Counted from the first letter of the stretch, positions 17,069 to 28,296 are shown. The stretch: DNA of 64,000 nt from Macrothele yani (GCA_039090855.1 CM077025.1:100730489-100794488), one strand, 5' to 3'. Notes: a model not told the origin generated them from the sequence alone. Program-made: numbers and translations.

Positions 17069-19009
17069 CATAACTTACGTAAAAATGCTTCCATTACGAC
17101 AAAACTTTATCATGTTATTTCGGAGGTATACTGAACCGGTTCTGTAGAATATCATCGAAATGGGATCAAAGGTTAGGGCATAGGACCGAGATTTATTCCA
17201 CAGCCATTATCCTCGCAACTTGAGTGATAACTTGAGTAATGATTTCTAGTATGTTGGAAAGCGTATTATAATCAATGCACCGCATGATTTTACTAACTTG
17301 TTAACAATAGCAAATTATTAGAAAATGTTCCCATAATAAGGTAATTTTTTGTGTGGCGGTGGTGGTTTACACTCTGTGACACACAAAAAATCGAGGCACC
17401 TCAAAATGGCATCGAAACGGTTAGTTAGTTTTTGTTTTTGCTTACTACTATTTGCTAATCTAAATAATCTAAACTGGTTGAAACCAAATGGCAGGGGTTA
17501 GCTTATCCCATAAGTTTTTATATAACACTGTAATGATTCCTTAATAATCAGAAATATGCTTGTGGTAAGGCGAGGACATTTTTACCACTCCTAATGTCTT
17601 GCGGGGATTTTCCCCAGCACAGCCTTACCTTTACTAGCGTCCTCAATATTTTACACCACCCCATGGTGAAATCCGTAGTCCATTACTGAATTAAAGCAAA
17701 GGTATAACATTTTTTCAACTTTAATCGCTTGTAGGTGTAGATTTCTTGGAATCTGCATTTGCGATATAAGAGCATAAGAAAAATTTTGTACTCTATTTAA
17801 AAATTTTATGTGTGTTAATATACATAATTAACAAAATTGTGATGATATGTATATAATCAACCGTTATATATACATATAATGCTCTTATATCGCAAATGAG
17901 GGGGTTTTAGCCCCCTCGAAATTTGTAGTTGCTCCTCCGGAAAAAAATCTCTGAATGCAACACTGAAGACGATCGTTATGAGCACACTAAGACTGACCTT
18001 ATTAAGCGTGCTGGAGATTATTCGCAGAGTAAACCCACAAATTACTAGCTGGTGAGCAATTAGGAAGTCGTAAGCCTTTAGAGATACTGCGTATTATGAA
18101 GCAACACGTAGAATCGCATAAAGTTCCTGAAGAATCAATGCTAGAACTTTTCTCAGCACCTTCCTCCCTCAGGTCAAATTATTTTGGCTGCTGTAACATC
18201 ATTTAATTTAGATAAGGTGACAGAAATAGCGAACTTTTTCATGGAAGTAAATCCGGCATCCATGCACACAGCTTCCATTTCCAATAATGTCACCAGCACC
18301 ACTGTAGAAAAACTGCTTAATGAAATGAATAAAGTGAGTAAGCGACTAGATGACAGACATCATTCCGTCTCGTTCGCGAAATGGAACACAGAACACATCA
18401 ATGAGCGGTAGCAAATCTGGTTCTATGGAAAAGGAACTTTGTTGGTATCATAGCCGTTTTGGCAGCAAAGCTACAAAGTGCAGAATGCCATGTAGCTTTA
18501 AAAAAAACTAGGTTGAAAGGGTGTAGGGGCGATATACACCTTGCCAAACACATCTTGTCGCTTCTTTATTAGAGACGGCCATTCGAACGCCTGTTTCCTT
18601 GTGGACACAAGATCCGACGTTTAATAATACCTGTCACTAATCAAAACAGAAGTCACTCTTTCAAGACTTCGGCAGTCTCTAATAAGTCAAGCATTGACGT
18701 TTATGCCCAGAAGTAGCTGACATTTGATTTTCGTCTTCGTCGTATTTTCAAATGACCATAGGAGATTTCCCTGTGTCAATCATTGGTGCTGATTTCCTCC
18801 ACAAATTCCCTGTGCCAATCATTGGTGCTGATTTCCTCCATCAGCATTTCCACAGATCGATAAAACACCCAGAAACAGGAACAGCTACTTGCTCCTACTA
18901 CCGAATGAAAAGTATGTTACGAAAATTGACAAACTGCACACAAAGTTTCTTGTAGCAGAAGGAAGATATCAGAGACAAAAGGATTTTAAAATTGAACTGT
19001 TAGAAAGAG

Positions 19010-19440
19010 AAACATAGAGGGAAACATGCTATTAATATACTCCCCCTAACAGATCTTAAAATAAAAAAATTCAATAGGGTTTCTAGAAGCGGAGGTACAG
19101 CTACAAAGAAGCACGCAAACATAACCTAGCGACAGAATTGTGAACAAAAAAATCTGCAGAAGTACAGTCAAAGTGTTCCATAAGGTAAAGGGTATAGGCG
19201 TTAAACGAATTTTTCAAATCAGACATTTAGAAGCAGAGATATGGAGAAAAACACATTTAACATTCCCACTCCTAACGGGGAAATTGTAAGCCTACATAAT
19301 TTCAAGCATGAAATACGCACAAAATGCTTTCGTATTAAGCAGTGTCTGATCTTAAAATAGTTTTTTCAATCTGGTTTTTCGAAGCACAGATATTGCTGCA
19401 AATATGATGTAACTGAAATGTTATCTTACGCATAGCAGTT
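19010..19440 (-). mobile_element. H1 internal fragment, old
   Basis: Monomer blocks typical of H1 (AATTTTTCAAATCAGACATT, TAGAAGCAGAGATATGG, CTTAAAATAGTTTTTTCAAT, CACAGATATTGCTGC) occur in order. The conserved core has decayed (CTAACGGGGAAATTG). Neither H1 end is present. It lies just beyond the Gypsy relic. Confidence 0.65.
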
Positions 19441-19787
19441 CGTTTAAAGCTCTCATTCCTCGTGGTACAATTGGGGTTTTCTTTTATTTGTTCAAACACT
19501 CATACGCTAGACCACAAAATAAAGTAGTTGTTTTTTTGTTTTCAATAGAACGCTATATATGAAGTTTGTCATTTCGAAAAAAGAAACATAGTATGAATTT
19601 AATTACAAGGCCAAGTCTCTTGACACATGAATTCAACGAGTTTCGAAAATTTTAATCATACGCAAACAAGATATGATAACGATAATCTCTCATTTCAGTT
19701 TTAAAACAGCTAAGTGGCTTCCTCCCATTTTTTTATTTATTGCAAGTACACTAACCTTCCTCTTTTACCAGAAGGTGGTTTTCATAA

Positions 19788-19838
<51 letters not shown>

Positions 19839-19839
19839 C
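19788..19839 (+). repeat. (AAT)n microsatellite
   Basis: About 17 AAT units, followed by CGTTATTCC. Confidence 0.97.
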
Positions 19840-19894
19840 GTTATTCCACTGTGTACTTCCTTTTCATTTCGTTCAAAAATTTTATTCCGGCTAA

Positions 19895-20110
19895 GAAAGA
19901 CGAAATAAGGACAGGATTTAAAAAAAAGGGACTTGCTTATTCTTTCGTGAATTAACGAAGCATATCCTTGATGCAACCTTTTCCGTGAAATGACGGAAAG
20001 AAACCTGAATTTCACGGATTTTTCATACTCCATAAAAATTTTGAATTTTCAAAAAAACTTTTCCGCAATTCCTTTCGTACATTAACTGAAAAACTCCGTT
20101 TTCACTTTTT
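19895..20110 (-). repeat. MITE family M2, copy 1 (unoccupied for mariner)
   Basis: On the minus strand it reads AACGGAGTTTTTCAGTTAAT, then CGAAAGGAATTGCGG, TTTCCGTCATTTCACGG and GTTAATTCACGAAAG. This aligns block by block with 54535-54567 plus 55461-55600, where a mariner interrupts it. Sub-repeats TTCACG/CGTGAA can pair. Confidence 0.7.
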
Positions 20111-20163
20111 CCGTATCCATATGACGAACGCTTTCCTGTAACAGGAGCGATTCGCGGGAATTA

Positions 20164-21538
20164 CACTGGCGGAAAGTGAAAGAAGAACACCAAGAAGGAA
20201 TTGGCGGACGATCATGAAATTTACATATGTTAATGGGGTTGAGTTTACGTAGGTGTGATGTTAATTTCGGGACCAACCGGTGAGCGCTTACACCACAGCG
20301 CGGCATAATATGCAAATTATCGTCGGTGGTATTTAAGGAGTATACGGCGAAGTGAATGTAATCAGTCGTCGGAGTACGGACACGTGCGAAGACCCCGAAG
20401 AAGCGTCAATGCATGGACATGGAAGACGTGTACGATTTCAGCAGTTATCGGACTTTGAGCGAGGTCGTCTAGTCGGACTCCGCGAGGCCGAGTGGTCGTA
20501 TCGTCGTATTGCAGAGCGAATTGGACAGGAAGTATTGGTGGTGGTACCATGGTGGCGTAGGTGGTCCGAGGAACATTCCCACACGAGAAGACGTGGAACC
20601 GGGAGTCACAGACGGACTGATGAGCGGACCGATCGACATATAAGAAGAGCGGCGTTGTCAAGCAGAACATCCACTGCGACGCAAATCCGAGCTTTGCACC
20701 TGAGGTGACTGTGAGAACAATCCGCAACCGTCTACTGGGTGCAGGTCTACGTGCACGTGTGCCTCTAGCATGTGTACCTCTGACTCCAGCCCACCGTAAG
20801 GAACGGCTGCAGTGATGTCACCAACGTCTGCACTGGAGAACGCAATGGCGATCTGTCGTGTTCAGCGATGAAAGCAGATTCTGCTTGGGAGCCTCCGATG
20901 GCCGTATGCGTGTTCGCAGACGCACAGGGGAGCGTCTCCACCCTTCTTGCATCTGCCAGCGACACACAGGGCCTACACCTGGTCTCCTGAAGTAGGGAGC
21001 GATCAGCTATCACTCCCGTACGCAACTAGTGTTTGTACCGGATATGTTAAACAGCACTTCCTACATCAACAACATCATTCAGCCCGTTGTTGTGCCATTT
21101 GTAAGGTCGGTCCATCGTGGTGTTTTCCAGCAAGATAACGCACGTCCACACACGGCACGTGCAACGCAACATGCACTTCAGGTGTGAGACAACTTCCATG
21201 GCCTGCACGTTCACCAGATTAGTCCCCCATTGAGCACGTGAGGGATTTTATGCATCCAGGTTGAGGATGCTTGGAACTCAATACCCCAAACTTACATCCA
21301 ACATCTGTACGACAGACTCCACGCCAGAATTGCACAGTGTGACGCAGTTCATGGCGGTTCAACCTCGTACTAACCATGTTACATGGAAATGTTATTTTTC
21401 AGTTTACCAGCAAATACAGCTGTATTTTGCCATAATCTTTTGATCACGTTATCCTCTGTATTCCGTTATTATTCTGTATAAATTTCATTGGTATCAGACG
21501 TCTCCTTCTTGGTGTTCTCTTTTCACTTTCCGCCAGTG
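20164..21538 (+). mobile_element. Tc1-type DNA transposon, 1,375 bp
   Basis: Ends CACTGGCGGAAAGTGAAAG and CTTTTCACTTTCCGCCAGTG, with the adjoining ACACCAAGAAGGA block also inverted at the right; TA on both sides (20162-20163, 21539-21540). It contains one decayed transposase. Confidence 0.95.
20410..21430 (+). pseudogene. Tc1 transposase, multiple frameshifts
   Basis: The N-terminal HTH is readable from ATG 20410 (FQQLSDFERGRLVGLREAEW, YRRIAERIG). Then the frame breaks at the end of the first domain (stop at 20706). Later blocks in other frames include FSDESRF-like sequence (~20860), VFQQDNARPHTARATQHA (~21120-21170) with the second catalytic Asp, and SPIEHV with the catalytic Glu (~21220). 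Several stops and shifts separate them. It is the same Tc1 group as those at 31.9 kb and 62.4 kb, judged by the shared REAEWSYRRIA-type helix and ACACCAAGAAGGA sub-terminal sequence. Confidence 0.85.
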
Positions 21539-21575
21539 TATTAAGGTTTGTATAAACAAAAAAGCACAAAACTCT

Positions 21576-21607
21576 ATGGGGGTGGGGGTGGGGGTGGGGG
21601 TGGGGGA
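21576..21607 (+). repeat. (TGGGGG)n, potential G-quadruplex
   Basis: Five consecutive GGGGGT-type units. Four or more G5 runs separated by single T bases satisfy the G-quadruplex pattern; the unit also resembles a telomere-like repeat, but the array is too short to indicate one. Confidence 0.9.
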
Positions 21608-21640
21608 TCCGGGTGTTCATATGTACAGCTGTGTTCATGC

Positions 21641-22369
21641 AATATTTTTCAAGTTTCGCTTGCCAACGGACGGGTTTTTCAAGCCACTAGAAAAAATTCG
21701 GACTTAAACTGTAAATCATAAATACAGTACAACAAAAGGTTAAAGAAATAAAATTGACAATGGTCACGCGAAATTACATTAACACGATGCCCAGCGATAT
21801 AAATAATGAGCTACTTTTTGTTTACATTTAAGAGGAGTGTCCATGCACGTGGTAAGTCTGTTGAAACAAAGTCATTACACGCGTCTTTGTGAGATAGGAT
21901 TTCTATAGTCTCCTTAAATAATGGTCCTTTCAGTGTGGTGTACGGTGCAATGTCCTTGATTTCAGAAGAGTGGCGTCGCTTCAATATTTGAAACTTCCCT
22001 GGACAGAGCAGTCGTGAGTTTCCCATTTTTGACGTCCCTTTTATGTTTTTCTAGTCTCGTAGCAAGGGATATTTTTGCCATTCCAATGTATATCTTTCTA
22101 GATCCATCAGGGTACATTAAAGAAACGGAGCACACACTACAGCACGTTCAGATGTGGTACATTGGAGGTCATGGCATATGATTACGTCAAATATGGATCT
22201 AGGTGACTATCCCAACGTCATATTTCAGCTTTTGTTAGGGTTCTTCTGAACCAGAACGAGAACCTCTGTATGTACACGATGAATCTTGAAACTTTTTTAG
22301 TATTGGGCTGGTAGTGTACATTATCTTTGTTATATATCTTTCTTCTTGGGATGTAAGATCAGGTGATGC
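21641..22369. other. No recognised gene
   Basis: Short open frames only; nothing recognisable on either strand. Confidence 0.45.
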
Positions 22370-25300
22370 GCAACATTACAGCCTCTCCTTGACAAACGTC
22401 AACCCCGCCTTCTCGTGGTGCATCCTGTTCCCACTAAAGGGGCTCTGACGACCGCTAATAGCGGTATAACTACACCATCAGGATTAGAGGAAATGCTATC
22501 CCACACTCACAAACCCGCTTGGCCAGCGTGGTGAGTTATGGCCAAACCCCTCCCAAATGACTTCACAACTTAAATCTTGACCCTCAGTCTCCGGCAGCTG
22601 GAATGTACCTGGCCAAGGCAGCTGCCAGTGCGACATGAAGGCAGAGGGTGCTAAGAATCCCCGGAGGGCCGGACTAGGCTGCTATCTGATGCTGACCTTG
22701 GCTACGTATAATGGACGCTCCCTATCTTCTGATTCAAGGCTTCTTGAATTGGAAGAGGAACTACAAAGGATCAAGTGGGACATCGTCGGTCTAAGTGAGG
22801 TAAGGAGAAAAGGAGAAGATCTCATTGAACTGAAAAGTGGACATCTCTTCTACTATCGTGGACAGATACTGGCAGAACTAGTGGTGTTGGATTTATAATA
22901 AACAAGAAACTGAAGGATAAAGTTGTAGAAGTTGAAAGTTCCTCTGACATAGCTGCACGACTCGTTATCCAACTCTCGACAAGATACCAGGCTCAGATTA
23001 TTCAGACTTATGCCCCCACCACAAGTCATCTAGAAGAAGAAATTGAAGAATTTTATGAGGAAATTCGTCATCTAAATAATAAAGGTAAGCAACACTTGAA
23101 GATAATTATGGGAGATTTCAATGCAAAAATAGGGCAACAGCAAGAGAATGAAACTTCAGTAGATAAATTCAGTCACGGCAACAGAAACCAGCGTGGAAAT
23201 ACTCTCGTAGAGTTTACAGAGGCAGAAGGGTTTTTCATCTTAAACTCCTTTTTCAAGAAAAAGCCACACAGGAAATGGACATGGAGACATCCAAATGGGA
23301 CGACAAGTGAAATTGATTTTATTATGTGTAACAAAAAATTCGTCATAGAAGACTGCAGTGTGCTAAACAAGTTCAACACAGGTAGTGACCATAGTTTGAT
23401 GAGATGTAAGATGCACTTCAACACTAAACTCGAACGTGGCAAGCTCATAAGACAAACAAAATGTATTGACATAACCAACCTCAAAAACACCATAATACCT
23501 TCAAGTTGGAACTGAAGAACATATTCACTGCTTTAGAAGGCCTAACATCGGAAGAAGTGGATATTTCTGAAGTTAACAGAAAAATAACCAAAGCTCTTTT
23601 GGAAACAGCAACAAAATTAGCTGGGTCTAAGAACAAGTTGCATGTGAACAAATTATCAGGAAAAATCAAAATACTGATGCAAAAAGAAGAGAGATGAAGA
23701 TTACTAAAGAAGACGTGACTTCCAAAGTGGAATATATAGAGCTATGCAAGAGAGTACAAAAAAGTATCACTGAAGACGTAAGGAAATTCTACTGTGAACT
23801 AGTGAGGAAAGCAATTGAAATCAGCCAAGCCCTAAAGATAGCAAAGGGACATCTCAGTAAGGGAAGAAAACAGATTATGGCACTGAGAAAAAAGATGGTT
23901 CTGTAACAAGAAATAGAGGTGAAATTTTGACAAGAGTGAAAGATTTCTACTCCAAATTATATGAAAGGGATGATATTTGTACTCCAGACATCATGAAAGG
24001 TACCAGTACCAGAGTTCTTCCAGTCCTCCCAGCAGAAGTTGCACATGCAATCAAGAACATGAAGCGGGGAAAAGTTCCAGGAGAAGATGGAATTACTGTA
24101 GACATCATGCAAGAAACAAGTGGAGAAATTGAAACAGTACTCACCCAAATTTTCACTCGATGCCTTAACGAAGGGAAGATTCGTGAGGATTGGAACAACG
24201 CTACAATGATCCTGCTACATAAAAAAGGTGACATTGAAGATCTTAGGAATTACAGACCTATCAGCCCTTTATCAGTGGTTTATAAAATCTTCACTAAAGT
24301 TCTTTCGCACCGCTTGAAGATAACACTGGGCATGGCTCAACCGAGAGAACAAGCTGTATTCAGGAGTGGTTACAGCACTATAGATCGTACCCATGTACTG
24401 AGAGAACTAATTGAAAGAGCGAGGGAATATGAACTTCCATTATGCATGGCTTTTGTAGTTTTATGGAAAGGCCTTTGATTCCGTGAAACTATCAGCAGTT
24501 AGAATGGCTTTGAAATCCTGCGGTATTGAATATGCATACATCAATATTATTAATAACATCTATAAAAATGCAAGTGCAAAGATTCGGCTGTTTGAAAATC
24601 ACTGAACTGGGAAAGCAAAGGGATAAAGATTAATGGAGATTATCTAACTCACCTTCGTTTTGCTGACGACGTAGTCATTTTTGCAACTACCCCATCAGGG
24701 CTGCAGAGTATGAGCCAGGAACTTGCTGATAAGAGTAAAGAGGTGGGATTGAAAATGAACTTTCAGAAGACAAAAGTGATGTACAATGCTTTTACAAGGA
24801 ATGAAGATTTATCGATTGATGGAGAAAAGGTGGAGATAACAGATACGTACGTTTATCTTGGACAGCAGATATCAAGTGAGGGTCACATTGATGAAAAAAT
24901 TAATCTGCGTATAAAACTTGCCTGGAGAGCTTTTGGAAGAAACAGCATAATTTTCAAGAGCAATATGCCATTATGTCTTAAAAGAAAAGTGTTTGATCAA
25001 TGCATCCTTCCAGTGCTTACGTATGGTGCAGAGACGTGGACCTTAACTAAAAGAGACATACAAAGGCTGCAGACAACTCAAAGTAGCATGGAGAGGTGCA
25101 TGCTTGGTGTAACCAGGAGAGATAAGAAGAGGAACTCGTGGATCAGAAAAATGACAACAGTGGAAGACATCATGATTAGAGTTAAATCCCTGAAATGGCA
25201 ATGGGCTGGACATACTGCCAGAAGGACAGACCATCGATGGACAGCCGAAATTTTAGATTGAATTCCAAGGGACTGGAAAAGACCCAGAAGAAGACTACAT

Positions 25301-25440
25301 GGAAGATGGGTTGATGAAATTCGAAAGTATGCGGGAGTAACATGGAGGAGACTGGCACAAGACAGACCGTTGTGGAAGAAACTTGGGTAGACCTTCGTCC
25401 AGCAGTAGATTGATAATGGTTATTAATGATGATGATGATG
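22370..25440 (+). mobile_element. RTE-clade LINE, internally deleted
   Basis: A 5' region with GCGTGGTGAGTTATGGCC and CAGTCTCCGGCAGCTGG precedes the ORF, as in RTE elements of arthropods. The 3' end is a short (GAT)n tail (25424-25441), also an RTE trait. The order is endonuclease, reverse transcriptase, C-terminal domain. The insertion joins a Penelope-like relic at its 3' side. Confidence 0.85.
22635..25388 (+). pseudogene. RTE LINE endonuclease-reverse transcriptase
   Basis: From ATG 22635, the APE-type endonuclease is seen as LATYNGRSLSSDSR, WDIVGLSEVRRKGED, IIMGDFNAKIG, TSEIDFIMCNKK and GSDHSLMRCK. The reverse transcriptase follows: KVPGEDGITVDIMQ, DLRNYRPISPLSVVYKIFTK, then GKAFDSV with the first catalytic Asp, and HLRFADDVVIF with the FADD pair (~24653-24685). 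Between about 24595 and 24605 the RT palm blocks between these motifs are deleted. The C-terminal domain has YVYLGQQISSEG, TYGAETWTL and WQWAGHTARR. At least six frame changes or stops occur. RTE proteins nick target DNA and reverse-transcribe their RNA there; this one cannot. Confidence 0.9.
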
Positions 25441-25646
25441 ATATCTTTCTTGCTTTTTCAATTATCTTAAGGACCTTATGCTGCTCATATCCAGAAGAAA
25501 CAGTTAAGTTTCGTAGACTTTCAATTTCACTTCTTACTGTTTCACGATCAGAGCATACTGAAAACGCCCGGGTTGCACGTGCTCTGATGAAAGCCTCCTT
25601 GTAACTTTCAGGGCAAAAAGATCTTGGGTTCATGATATTATTGACT
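25441..25646 (-). pseudogene. Penelope-like reverse transcriptase, C-terminal side
   Basis: The minus strand reads TSVNNIMNPRSFCPESYKE, then RARATRAFSVCSDRETVRSE and IESLRNLTVSSGYEQHKV. This is the region after the RT catalytic core in Penelope-like elements (R...I.S....E...L...L..NGYP). It continues the fragment at 26527-26930 once the hAT between them is removed. Its C-terminal side is cut by the RTE LINE tail. Confidence 0.75.
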
Positions 25647-25654
25647 GACGTGGG

Positions 25655-26518
25655 CAGAGGTGCCAACTTTTGAAAAATATTGGGTGGGCTCTAAGGCTTG
25701 AGTTTTGATTTTATAAGAGAAAAATCTCATAAACCCTCTTTTACATAGATCCTGTTATTTACTTTCATACCATCGATATGACTACGGATAGTATATAATA
25801 TAGAAAGGTAAAAAATAACAAATTGGAGAACTTCAACTGATTCTTTCCGTGTGAATATACGGAAATTATATGCCTGGAAAATACAAACCATTACAACCCG
25901 CGAGCGGTGAACTGTCAGCACCTGCACTCACCAGAACTCAGTGTTTCCAAATGACACTTCGCTCTATCCAGTTCCCACGTGTGAATCCTGGCATTGGGAC
26001 TGGAATGTTCCTCCCAGGCCTCACTCCGTTCACTGCCAGATGAGACGTCACTCTGCCTGGCGGCTATCTTGCCCAAGGAAGCGATTAGGAGGGGTATTGG
26101 AAGTATTTCTCACAACGCTGGAAAAGGGTACATAAAAAGAAGCCCCACGTGGGAAAATAAGATATTTTATTTTTAGTCTTCGTTCGAGAACTCAGAGAAA
26201 GAGGTTGGATTTCGAACGAGGAGAACCGACAATGGTTCATGTTGCTTCGAATCGCCTAAGTGTTGTAAATTATATACAAATAATTATATTTGAACTCTAA
26301 AAGGATAAAATAAATATTTGAAACTCGTTTAGCCTTGTTGCTTGAAACATACATTCTATACTTATGTTTTCCATAACATCAGATTAAATATTTTGATAAA
26401 GTAATATCTTTAAAAAATTCTAGTATAGTCGCAGGTAATATAGTAGTAATCGTAAAAAAACACGGCAAATTATTAACTGGGATCGGGTCCCACGGGCCCA
26501 TATAAGTTGGCACCCATG
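25655..26518. mobile_element. hAT-type non-autonomous element inside the Penelope relic
   Basis: Ends CAGAGGTGCCAACTT and AAGTTGGCACCCATG are inverted repeats (13 of 15). Flanking octamers GACGTGGG (25647-25654) and GGCGTGGG (26519-26526) match at 7 of 8. The interior is AT-rich without transposase. Excising it joins the two minus-strand Penelope RT pieces. Confidence 0.85.
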
Positions 26519-26526
26519 GGCGTGGG

Positions 26527-26930
26527 TTTGTAGTTAACAGAAGTGCTCAGGTGGCCACCTATTGTTTCCCTTATCATTACATCTAGAACTGGCAGAGAGT
26601 TTCCATGGTGAATTTAATTAAAGGGTGTATGGAATTGATTTTACTTAGGAAAAGTTGAATGTCCTTTCTATTGTGTTTCCATATGAAGAAGATATCAACG
26701 TATCTCAGCCATGTTGATGGTTTCGGTGAGTGTTCATTCAAGTTTCTATTTTCAAGAGGTCTCAGCATAGCTTCAGCTAACACAGAGGAGAGTGAAGATC
26801 TCATAGGCACTCCACTATTTTGCTTGTATATATTATATGAACACACCGGTATGTATAAGGACCCAGATTTCCCCCTTATAAAGTCTTATGTTTTCTGGTT
26901 TATACTTATCTACGGTGCATCCACAGTGTT
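26527..26930 (-). pseudogene. Penelope-like reverse transcriptase, catalytic region
   Basis: The minus strand reads SYNIYKQNSGVPMRSSLSS, VLAEAMLRPLENR, WLRYVDIFFIWKH and LSKINSIHPLIKFTME. This corresponds to the Y.Q..GV.MGSPLSPVLA, LRYVDD.F and LN..HP.I.FTME blocks of Penelope-like elements. The catalytic YVDD has become YVDI, removing one essential Asp, and stops lie upstream of GVPM. Upstream coding ends near 26930, where the opposite-strand fragment begins. Confidence 0.85.
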
Positions 26931-26934
26931 TTGT

Positions 26935-27479
26935 TCTAGTAAAGTCGCCCGGGACATAATGTGGAACGTTTTTAGAAGTTTTCGACGGCTCAGACTTCGA
27001 CTAGAGATTGAAAAGAGCCACGTGGAATTCCTTAGCGAATACAAGAGGCTTAATTTAACTCCCAATTTCTCCGATTCAAACCGTGGTTCCTCAAAAAGAA
27101 GTAAGGATTCATCCATTTGACTTTTTTGCGCCTAGTCTGTGAGCGGAGAATAAGAGACATGTCTCTGGAGAGGAGATGCTACCATTTATACATGAACCTG
27201 TTACGGCTTGAAAACAGATTCTACATTGATGATTTCCTCTGCAAGACTGGCATGCTCGTGTCGCGTATAAGAGATGTGTTGGCCGCCAAACATAAGAGGA
27301 AAGTAAACTTATTAAAATATCCCCATGAGAAATTACTAAAAAAGTATGCGATACCATTTGTCAACATCTCTTCAAGGAGCTTAAGTAAAGAAGAAAAGGA
27401 AATCTTAGAACTATGCCCAAAATTTTGCTTTAAATTTTCACCCAATGAGAAGGAAAAGTTTAATCTCGTGAATCCCTGA
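26935..27479 (+). pseudogene. Penelope-like N-terminal region, opposite orientation
   Basis: The plus strand reads LRLEIEKSHVEFLSEYKR (26990-27050), then after a frame change LERRCYHLYMNLLRLENRF, and finishes EKEILELCPKFCFKFSPNEK. The last block is the LS.EE..VL.LG.KF.PTP signature before the RT in Penelope-like proteins, as I recall it. It therefore faces away from the RT pieces on the other strand. One frameshift around 27117 and loss of downstream RT make it a relic. Penelope copies often carry partial inverted 5' duplications, which could explain the arrangement. Confidence 0.7.
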
Positions 27480-27654
27480 GGAACACAAGGAATATCTGCG
27501 GTACCCGTGCCAACACAAATTGGGGTCATTACTCGCTAAATCCCCAGAGGTCACGGCTCAAAATTTCCAGGAGCGTTAATCAGTGGCATCGCTAGGAATG
27601 ATGGATTGGGGAGGGCTAAGCCCATCCGTTATGTGTATAAAACTTTTGAAATAA

Positions 27655-27676
27655 TATATATATATATAACTTTTGA

Positions 27677-27713
<37 letters not shown>
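27655..27713 (+). repeat. (AT)n microsatellite with duplicated flank
   Basis: ATATAT runs twice after the same AACTTTTGAAATAAT motif, which recurs a third time at 27744; this is short tandem duplication. Confidence 0.9.
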
Positions 27714-27717
<4 letters not shown>

Positions 27718-28296
27718 AGTAATATATCTCAGTAATATACATAACTTTTGAAATAATATTTTCTTCAAAAAGCACCCAGAAGCAAAGATATGCAACTCGA
27801 CAAAAGCTAAAAGCTATCCAAAGTGCCCTGATTTACCTCAGTAATTTATAAAACTGGAATAATGTCGTATTTTATACATACCAGATTTTTTTCTCTGTAT
27901 CACAGGACAATTGTCTGAAACTGAATTTGAATAAAATCGACAATAAATAGAGCATTTTTGTCTGGAACGCATTCCTTGTGTGTTAGAGAGCTCATGCACA
28001 CAGTGACTACTTGGGTTAAAGACAGTTGTTTAACGCTGTTTTCCGGAAATAGTACACTCATTGTCATAGAAGTCCGCGCACCAAGAAAAACCTTGCGATT
28101 AACGCGAAACTCGGCGAATACCTATGGGGAGGGCAGATATACAAATGAGTAAAGTTTCGTGCGATTCCGCACGCCCGCGCGTCCAAGACCGGAGCTGCAA
28201 TCGCAATCCTTGGGGCTTATAAGGCGCTGCGCAGGGGACTCTACACTTGTGCCAAACTGCACGGTAAAAGTCAGGTGAGTTCCCTGAGCGACAGAC
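27714..28296. other. No recognised gene; probable left part of a Tc1 relic at the right
   Basis: 27714-28100 shows nothing recognisable. From about 28100 composition becomes GC-rich like the adjoining Tc1, but I could not identify its left inverted end. Confidence 0.4.

Larger units (their letters stand above)
15440..17301 (+). mobile_element. H2 tandem-repeat element copy b
   Basis: The 5' end TTTACGCTTTCCAACCGTA with its inverted partner GAAGAAGCGTATAA is followed by GTCCGTCCGTCCGTCTGTC. Several ~146-bp monomers follow (GGGGTCAAAGGTCAGGACAT, ATTTTAGTATGTGGTAGGGG, ACTTACGTAAAAAT blocks). At the 3' end GTATGTTGGAAAGCGTATTA carries the inverted motif, then the hairpin AATCAATGCACCGCATGATT and TTACTAACTTGTT. 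It contains a CRE-bearing sub-module (15885-16065) and the tRNA-LTR element (16486-17068). An H2 monomer (CATCATAACTTACG) is rejoined when the latter is removed. Confidence 0.85.
14952..17965. mobile_element. hAT-type element, 3.0 kb, perfect 8-bp target duplication
   Basis: The left end is CAGTGATGTATTCAGGCATC; the right end, reverse-complemented, is CAGTGTTGCATTCAGAGATT. The perfect octamer AAGACGAT flanks it (14944-14951, 17966-17973), and removing the element rejoins the Gypsy gag reading. No hAT transposase is readable. Most of the interior is an H2 element with a miniature LTR element inside. Remaining hAT interior is AT-rich (15056-15440, 17303-17960). Confidence 0.9.
14741..18955 (+). 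pseudogene. Ty3/Gypsy gag-protease relic, split by a hAT element
   Basis: Gag starts at ATG 14741 (MAEISAVRIPAYNP then DRALWFKMCDTF), matching the P.F.P.DP.LWF..... motif at the start of many arthropod Gypsy gags. The frame is interrupted at 14951 by the hAT and resumes after 17973 (YEHTKTDLIKRAGDYSQSK), continuing LAAVTSFNLDKVTEIANFF. Next is the nucleocapsid-like CWYHSRFGSKATKCRMPC (~18445-18500), then a retropepsin-like FLVDTRSD (~18595-18620), where the catalytic LVDTGSD Gly is changed to Arg. Last is IGADFLH, normally just past protease, here duplicated in tandem (18771-18840). Many stops; no RT, integrase or clear LTR pair was seen, so it is an inactive remnant of a larger element. Confidence 0.8.

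Noticed and set aside
25295..25666. 123-codon minus-strand ORF as a host gene
   Set aside because: Its N-terminal part matches the Penelope RT C-terminal region and the rest is reverse complement of the RTE 3' end.
27578..27640. hAT-like tip CAGTGGCATCGCTAGG
   Set aside because: Right end not found; possibly truncated.
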